Shown here: one piece after another, positions 57,500 through 64,000 of the stretch
How positions within the stretch are numbered: the first letter of the stretch is position 1
How the letters are laid out: every line of letters starts with the position of its first letter
Assembly (NCBI RefSeq): GCF_000283155.1
Contig: NW_004454195.1
Span: 8,089,076 to 8,153,075, forward strand
Reading direction: 5' to 3'
DNA: 64,000 nt
Source of the DNA: Ceratotherium simum simum
Lineage: Eukaryota; Chordata; Mammalia; Perissodactyla; Rhinocerotidae
Program-made: the position numbers and the translations under genes
The notes under the pieces: generated by a model
The model's database searches: none
What the model saw: the letters and a program-made list of their open reading frames with translations, nothing else
What the model was told of the DNA's origin: nothing

Positions 57500-57830
57500 A
57501 TGTGTGTGTATGTGTGCATCTTTTTTTTTGTTTTATAAAATGAAATAATAGTACAAATTTATTCTTGCTGCTTGCTTTTTTCATGTAACAGAATGTCTTA
57601 GATATCATATTGGCACATACAGAACCATCTAGTGGTAGACATTTAGTTTGTTTCCAAATTTTTCCCATTTTAACAACGTTGAAATAAACATACCTGTATG
57701 TATCAGTCTTTTCCAGGTTGTTCAAGTAAAAGTATGATAAATTCTTTTAAATATAATTACTGAGTCAAAGAATATGTGCACTAGAATTTTTAATAGGTAC
57801 TGCCAATCACTCACAAAAAAGGTGAGCGAA
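57500..57830 (-). mobile_element. Old L1 3' end fragment
   Basis: ATGTAACAGAATGTCTTAGA, ATCTAGTGGTAGACATTTAG, TTTGTTTCCAAATTTTTCCC and TTACTGAGTCAAAGAATATG TGCA follow an antisense older L1M-type 3' end. Confidence 0.6.
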
Positions 57831-59689
57831 GAAATAAAACTTTGAAAGAATCAATAAAGCTAAGTAACTATGCATAGAGGGCAAATGGTCAGAGAGAGAT
57901 TTTGAAAACAATTTTTTTCCAGCTCTGAAATCTGAAGGATTGAGAAAACTGTGACACCATTTACAGAAATAGACAAGTCAGAAGGGGAACTGTTCGGGGT
58001 GAGGTGGGATTAGTGGAGGGGAAGATAAGGTGATGAGTTGACTGTTAGATCTGTTGAATTTGAGGAGAGTGGAGAATAGCCATGTGGACATCTAATAGGC
58101 AGTTAGAAGAGTGCATCTGAGCTCACGAGAGTGTTCTGGGACAGAAATAGAGGTCCCTTAGCTATTGCTGAAGAAATGATAATTGACATAACACCATATA
58201 AGATCTGGATTTCCAGGATCCAAGAGCTCTTCAAGCATAAAGGGAGGAAAGGTAAATAACTGAGACCTGAACCTTGGGGAAGTCCCTTATTCAAATTTGG
58301 AAGGTCAAAGAACAAAAGGAAAAGGAAACACAAAGTTAAAACAAAAAAGAACCAGGAGAGAACCTCATTATAGGAACCAAGGAAACAGAATTTCAAGGGA
58401 AAAAGAAGTGGTCCCCAGTACCTTAGACAGAGCAACTCTCAGAATGAGAAAGTTAGACAAGCATTCCTACAACTGAACCAATTCAATGAGGGATGAAAGA
58501 GTACATTTCTTCACAGTAGAATAAGTCTACTGAAAGTCAAGGAAGATGAGGGTTAATTGGAAAAAAGTCTGGTGATTTATTAATTAATAGGTCACTTTTA
58601 ACTATTCACTGTCAGAGGTGAGATGAGGGATGGTGGAATTCAGCCTGTAGGGCTCTATGGAAAGAGAATTGTTAGAAAATGGTGACGGTAGGCAAAAAGA
58701 ACTCTGAAAAAAGGCAAATAGAATGGTGATTTGAGAGGTAAAAGTCTTAGCTCAGAATCTTAGCTCAGAATCAAAACTCCTGTTCAGAACAGCTATGCTT
58801 TGCCTACTGTGAGTCAGCTCAGAGCCTTGGCTCATTTATGCCTTATTCAGGGAGAAGACTTGCAGCAATGGGAGCCACAGAAGTGAAGGTTAAAACTTAG
58901 ACTACTGAGGACAAACAAATGAAAGAAAGGTAGATATCTGAATCAAGTAAATGCATATGAATGCTGTCACTCAGGAATATTTAAATTTTAATGTCTATCT
59001 TTGCTTTATTTTATTGTCAATAAACATGGATTGGATCATTGATTGATGACCCCAAATTGATAATCAGACAGTTAGATTCAGCTCCATTGTGAAATTCTAT
59101 TTTTCTTAAAAAAAAAAAAAGAATGTAACTACAATGTAGTGACATGAATATCATAGAATAAATGGTGATGATATTAATATCAGTTCATATTTTTGTGGTG
59201 TTTTGTCGTTTAAAAAGTGTTTTTAAATTTGTTTTCAAGTGAAAAGCAATAAAAGTAATACCTTTAACAAGGAGTCATCAAACTTTAAGATTAAAGAAAT
59301 TTAATTTAGAAGGAAATTTTCACTTGAGAAAACCTCCATATCTAGGGAATGTCCATTTGTCATCTTAGCTCTGAGGGAATTTGTATGGTATTTTAGGAAC
59401 TTGAGGAGTAAATTCAGAGCCAAATATCTGAAATATGGATTTGTAACTGACACACTTCTAACTGGTTAACTAATCTTGTAGTAAAATAAAAAATTAATTG
59501 AATGCCAATGGCAATGCCAGAGTAGGACCTCCAAAAGTCCTCTTCATTGTAAAAGCAATGTGAACACTGGAAAAATTTTCAGAATCAATTTTTTCAGAAC
59601 TTTGGAAATTAATTAAAGGCTTGCAGCAATCTGAAGAGAGTTTATTCAAGAAAACTGGTCAAGTCTGGTAAGAACAGTGAGCTTGGTGG
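57831..59689. other. 5' flank DNA, old repeat remnants only
   Basis: The stretch 57980-58700 (AGCCATGTGGACATCTAATA, GACCTGAACCTTGGGGAAGT) resembles an ancient mammalian repeat without a safe family name. The rest is AT-rich, with an A run at 59109-59120. No gene seen. Confidence 0.4.
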
Positions 59690-60639
59690 TGATTTAATTT
59701 GCCTTATTTCCATTTCCCACACCCCAGCAACGTGATGGCCTTAAAAACCAACAGCCCAATCTCACAGTGAAAACCAGCAGCCTGATAGGCACTGGTGGAG
59801 CAAAATGGGGTTGGAGCTCCTTCAAAGCCCCATTCCTAGAGAGTTGTCAACTTTTGCCTGTCTAGTGATTCTCTGAAGATGTCACTCACAAATCTTGTTT
59901 TTATTTGATCTGATTTGGAGCATTCCTAGTGAGAACAGCCTTTCCCTCAGGAGCATTTTTCAAAATCAATCAACAGCAATTGTTTAAAATAGCAGCTGCC
60001 TGAGGTGGTGAATAACTATTATGGTGAACAATAGGCTAAGCAAAAATTTAAAAGGAAAAATTGAGGAAGGAGGTGTCCATAGGGACTTTGAAAAGGTCTA
60101 ACATACTCCTGGGAACCTAAAAGTCTGTAGCATGCGTAAGAAAGACTGTGCACACGCCCAGGGCTGTGTGCATGCTCAGGAAAGACCTGAGAAGGCCCTA
60201 AGCTTTCATCTCTGGCTGACTGTGAGGCTCTGCACAAGCAGGAAGTGAAGTAGGTGTGCCAGAATATGCACAAAAAGCATCTTCTTCCCAGCAAAGATTG
60301 GGAGGCTTATTGGTTCCAGGCATTTTGGAAATCTCAGTAAAATCATTAGCTGACCACTAAACTGATCAAGAACAAACTTCCATGGCCACACGTGACAAAG
60401 AATACAGGCTTTACAGAATTAATTCTGAAAAGTCACTGAACAAACAAAAAACCACAACCGGTAACAACAACAAACCTGGGGAGAGGAGAGAATCTTATGT
60501 CCAAAATTGCCACTTTATATTATTTTGAATGTCCAGTTTTCAACAAAAATTATGAGCATGAAAAGAAACAGAAAAATATGGCCCATACACAGGAAAAAAG
60601 CAATCAAAAGAAACTCACTGAAGAAGCCCAAATTTTAGA

Positions 60640-61516
60640 CTTATGGACAAAGACTGTCAACCAGGTGTTTTAAATATGTTCAAAGAACTAAAGGAAACTA
60701 TATCTAAAGAATTAAAAGAGGGCCGGCCCCATGGCTTAGCAGTTGAGTGCGCGCACTCCGCTACTGGTGGCCCGGGTTCGCATCCCGGGCGCACACCGAC
60801 GCACCGCTTCTCCGGCCATGCTGAGGCCGCATCCCACATACGGCAACTAGAAGGATGTGCAACTATGACATACAACTATCTACTGGGGCTTTGGGGAAAA
60901 ATAAAAAGGAGGAGGATTGGCAATGGATGTTAGCTCAGAGCCGGTCTTCCTCAGCAAAAAGAGGAAGATTAGCATGGATGTTAGCTCAGGGCTGATCTTC
61001 CTCACAAAAAAATAAAAGAATTAAAAGAAAGTAGAATTTTCATTAGAGGATATAAATAAAGAGATAAAAATTATTTTAAAAAAGAACCAAATAGAAGTTT
61101 CAGAGTTGAAAAGCACAATAACTAAAATGAAAAACTCACTAGAGAGGCTCAACATCAGATTTTAATAGACAGAAGAAAGATGAGCAAATTTGAAGATAGG
61201 TCAAATGAAATTATTCAGTGGAGAACAGAAAGAAAATAAAAATGAAGAGAGCCTCGGAGACCTATGGGACACCATGAAGCAAACTGACATACACATAATG
61301 TGAGTCTCAGAAGGAAAAGAGAGAGAAGGAAAGGAGCAGGGAGAATATTTGAAGAAATAATGGCTGAAAATTCCCCAAATTTAATAAAAAACAACATACA
61401 CATCCAAAAAACTCCAACTAGGATAAATTCAAATAGATCAAAACCTAGATACATTATAATGAAATTGTCTAAAGCAAAAGACAAAGAAAGAATTTTGAAA
61501 GCAGCAAGAGAGAAGT
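60640..61516 (+). pseudogene. L1 ORF1 remnant, split by an ERE
   Basis: Translation gives MFKELKETISKELKE before the ERE. After it come EVSELKSTITKMKNSLERLN, NEESLGDLWDTMKQTDIHIM, GAGRIFEEIMAENSPNLIKN, and RINSNRSKPRYIIMKLSKAK then KERILKAAREK. These are ORF1p coiled-coil, RRM and C-terminal domain blocks. Stops lie near 61160 and 61300. Confidence 0.85.
60721..61014 (+). mobile_element. ERE-type SINE, long two-module form, nested in L1 ORF1, 14-bp TSD
   Basis: The head GGCCGGCCCCATGGCTTAGC is followed by CACCGACGCACCGCTTCTCC, ACATACAACTATCTACTGGG GCTTTGGGG, then GGAGGATTGGCAATGGATGT and ATGTTAGCTCAGGGCTGATC. AAAGAATTAAAAGA is repeated at 60706-60719 and 61015-61028. Confidence 0.97.
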
Positions 61517-61931
61517 AACTCATCACATATGAGAGATCCTAAACAAGGTTAACAACTGATTTCTCACTAGAAAACATGAAAACCAGAAGGCAATGAGATG
61601 AAATATTCAAAGTACTGAGAAAGAAAGACTGTCAACTGAGAATTCTATATCCTTCAAAGATGAAAAAAAAATTAAGACATTCCCAGATAAATGAAAGCAG
61701 AGGCAGTTCATCACTAGTAGATCTTCTCTACAAGAAATGCTAGAGAGTCCTTTAGGCTGAAAGACAAAGACACTAGGTAGTAACTCAAATCCACATTAAG
61801 AAATAAAGAACACAAAGGAAGGTAACTATACAGGTAAATATAAAAGGCAACATAATTTTTTGTCTTAAAGCTTTTCCTTTGTTTGATTTAAAAGACAACT
61901 GTATAAAGCAGTAATTATAAATCTACGTGTA

Positions 61932-62176
61932 GGGGCCAGCCCGGTGGCACAGCATTTAAGTACGCGCGCTTCACTTCGGTGGCCCAGGGTTCGCAGGTTC
62001 AGATCCTGGGCACGCAGTGACACACCACTTGTCAAGCCATGCTGTGGCGGCATCCCATGTAAAGTAGAGGAAGATGGGCATGGGTGTTAGCCCAGGGTCA
62101 ATCTTCCTCAGCAAAAAAGAGGAGGATTGGCATCAGATGTTAGCTCAGGGCTGATCTTCCTCACAAAAAAATAAAT
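61932..62176 (+). mobile_element. ERE-type SINE, nested in L1
   Basis: The head GGGGCCAGCCCGGTGGCACA is followed by a B box GGTTCAGATCC, CTTGTCAAGCCATGCTGTGG, both tail modules, and an AAATAAATAAAT end. The flanks ATAAATCTACGTGT and ATAAATCTGTGTGT are a TSD with two differences. Confidence 0.95.
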
Positions 62177-62539
62177 AAATAAATCTGTGTGTTGATGGTT
62201 ATAAATGTATACAGATGTATTTGTATGACAACAGCACAAAGGGGGTGGGGGAGATACGGACCTATATAGGAGGAAAACTTTTGTATACTATTGAAATTAG
62301 GTTGATAGTACACCAAACTGGATCTGGATAAATTGAGATATTAATTATAATCCCCAGGGTAACTACTAAGAAAATAGCTAAAAATAAATATAGTAAAAGG
62401 ATATTAAAATAGAACATAAGAAAATATATTTAATGCAAAAGAAGGCAATAATAGATGAGGAGAGGAACCAAAAATGACATAATACCTATAGATACAAAGG
62501 CAAATTGGCAGACATAAATCCTATCTTACCAGTAATTAC

Positions 62540-64000
62540 ATTAAATATATATGGAGTCAACACTCCAATCAAAAGGTAGATATTGGCAAAATGGATTTAA
62601 AAAATAATCTAGATATACGTTTTCTACAAGAAAAACACTTTAGATTCAAATACATAAATAGTTTGAAAATAAAAGGCTGGAAAAAAAATACTGTGCAAGT
62701 GATAACCAAATGAGAGCTGTCACGGCTATGTTAATTATAGACAAAATAGGCTTTAAGACAAAAACAGTACTAAAGAAAAAGAAGGGCATTTTCTTTTTTT
62801 TTTTTGTGAGGAAGACCGGCCCTGAGCTAACATCTGCCAATCCTCCTCTTTTTTGCTGAGGAAGACTGGCCCTGGGCTAACATCCATGCCTATCTTCCTC
62901 TACTTTATATGGGGTGCCGCCACAGCATGGCTTGACAAGCAGTGTGTCGGTGCGCACCCAGGGTCCGAACCGGGGAACCCCAGGCCGCCGCTGCGGAGCA
63001 TGCGCACTTAACCGCTTGTGTCACCAGGCCGGCCCCAACAAGGGCATTTTCTAATGATGAAAATGTCAATCCATCAAGAAGATATAACCAATACAAACAT
63101 ATATGTACCTAACAATAGAGCCCTAAAATATGTGAGCAAAAACAGACTTTTTTTTCAAAATGGGGAGAACAACTAGAAAACAAGAAAATAACTTTGAATA
63201 GCACTATAAATCATCTAGATCTAACAGATATCTATAGAACATTCTACCCAACAATAGCCAAATAGAATACACATTCTTCTCAATTACACATGGAACAAGT
63301 TCCTAGAGAAGGCATTTTGTCTAGGATAGAATGTATATTAGGCCAAAAAGTCAAGCCTCAATGAATTTAAAAGGATTGAAATCATATAAAATATGTTTTC
63401 TGACCACAATGGAATGAAATTAGAAATCAATAACAGAAGGAATTGTCACATATACATGGAAATTAAACATCCTACTCCTAAATAACCAATGGATCAAAGA
63501 AGAAATCATGAGGGAAATTAGAAAATACTTTGAGATGAAAGAAAACAAAAACACAACATAAAACTTATAGGATGCAGCCAAAGATGTTCTTAGGAGGAAA
63601 TTTATATCTGCAAATGCCCATATTAAAAAGGAAGCAATATCTCAAACTAATAATCTAACCTCTACTTAAGAAAGTAGAAAATAAGAGCAATCTAAATGCA
63701 AAACAAAGAAAGAGAAGGAAATAATAGAGATGAGAGCAGAAATAAATAAAACAAAGAATATAAAAACAATAAAGACTAAAATCTTTCTTTCTAATATCAG
63801 AAAAAAAGACAAAGATGTTTGCTCTCACCATTTCTGCTCAACATTGTACTGGAGGTTACAACCAGGGCAATAAGGCAATTTAAAAATAGACATCTAGATT
63901 GAAAAGGAAGAAGTAAAACTATCTCTAATTGAAGATGACGTGATCTCTAAACAGAAAATCCTAAGAAACACACAAAAAAACTATTAGAGCTAGTAAATGA
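62540..64000 (+). pseudogene. L1 ORF2 remnant with RT-region deletion
   Basis: Endonuclease blocks: GVNTPIK near 62555, FLQEKHFRF near 62625, then after an ERE NTNIYVPNNRA near 63090 and DHNGMKLEINNR near 63405. At about 63775 the sequence passes from the region just before RT (AGAGCAGAAATAAATAAAAC) almost directly to the block equivalent to CPLSPLLFNIVLE (63820), so most of the early RT domain is missing. Inactive. Confidence 0.85.
62795..63039 (-). mobile_element. ERE-type SINE, nested in L1 ORF2, perfect 13-bp TSD
   Basis: Antisense: T run, TGAGGAAGACCGGCCCTGAG, TGAGGAAGACTGGCCCTGGG, GTGCCGCCACAGCATGGCTT, head CACCAGGCCGGCCCC. AAGGGCATTTTCT is repeated at 62782-62794 and 63040-63052. Confidence 0.97.

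Larger units (their letters stand above)
59690..64000 (+). mobile_element. L1 LINE, 5'UTR to RT, split by three EREs and an internal deletion; runs off right edge
   Basis: Sense L1. A 5'UTR-like part (about 59690-60600: AAAGATTGGGAGGCTTATTG, ATGTCCAGTTTTCAACAAAA, GCCCATACACAGGAAAAAAG) is followed by ORF1 (to about 61516), an inter-ORF stretch, then ORF2 endonuclease (from about 62540). The RT block CTCACCATTTCTGCTCAACA begins near 63820. EREs interrupt it at 60721, 61932 and 62795. Stops and frameshifts throughout make it inactive. Confidence 0.88.

Noticed and set aside
1..64000. An undescribed gene cluster or defence-type system
   Set aside because: The window is mammalian intron and flanking DNA dominated by known repeat classes. 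Apart from three CAP2 exons and the ESD retrocopy, no coding signal stood out on either strand.

Overview
This is mammalian nuclear DNA. The diagnostic repeats are tRNA-derived SINEs of the equine repetitive element (ERE) type: a GGCCGGCCC-type head, a tRNA-like A box and B box, and tails reading TTAGCTCAGGGC...ATCTTCCTC. Twelve copies are present. This points to a perissodactyl (an equid or close relative such as a rhinoceros). I cannot choose the species from the window. No prokaryotic, viral or plasmid gene organisation was seen.

The one protein-coding gene I can support is CAP2 (adenylyl cyclase-associated protein 2), on the minus strand, represented by its 5' part. A CpG island at about 44120-44800, broken by a 100-N assembly gap, holds a non-coding first exon ending in a good splice donor at 44610/44609. 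Exon 2 (21101-21222) carries the ATG and residues 1-40. Exon 3 (17497-17597) carries residues 41-74. The two coding exons join in frame across a phase-1 intron and match the N-terminal region of CAP2, including the RLE repeats and the [13 protein letters not shown] block. Intron 1 is about 23.4 kb, intron 2 about 3.5 kb, and intron 3 runs off the left edge with no exon 4 recognised. From about 44.8 kb to 64 kb is 5' flanking, probably intergenic, DNA.

The rest is mostly interspersed repeats. Positions 1-3680 hold an old minus-strand L1 (5'UTR, ORF1, start of ORF2). Other L1 pieces lie at 6.8, 16.5-17.5, 26.7, 27.5, 29.0, 30.7-31.6, 34.2-35.6, 39.8-42.1, 55.0-55.7, 56.5-57.8 and 59.7-64 kb. 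MIR, L2 and hAT-type DNA elements and several microsatellites are scattered between them. At 53445-54349 (minus) there is an intronless, stop-ridden copy of ESD (esterase D / S-formylglutathione hydrolase): a processed pseudogene abutted at its N-terminal end by a hAT-type element. The terminal L1 (59.7-64 kb) is split by three EREs and has an internal deletion in the reverse-transcriptase region.

I found no undescribed biological system. The points most worth a second look are the ESD retropseudogene, an L1 edge about 32 nt from the CAP2 exon 3 donor, an octamer motif in the first exon, an inverted ERE pair in intron 1, a 36-bp perfect palindrome at 51418, and an unnamed repeat family with copies at 24.6 and 38.4 kb.
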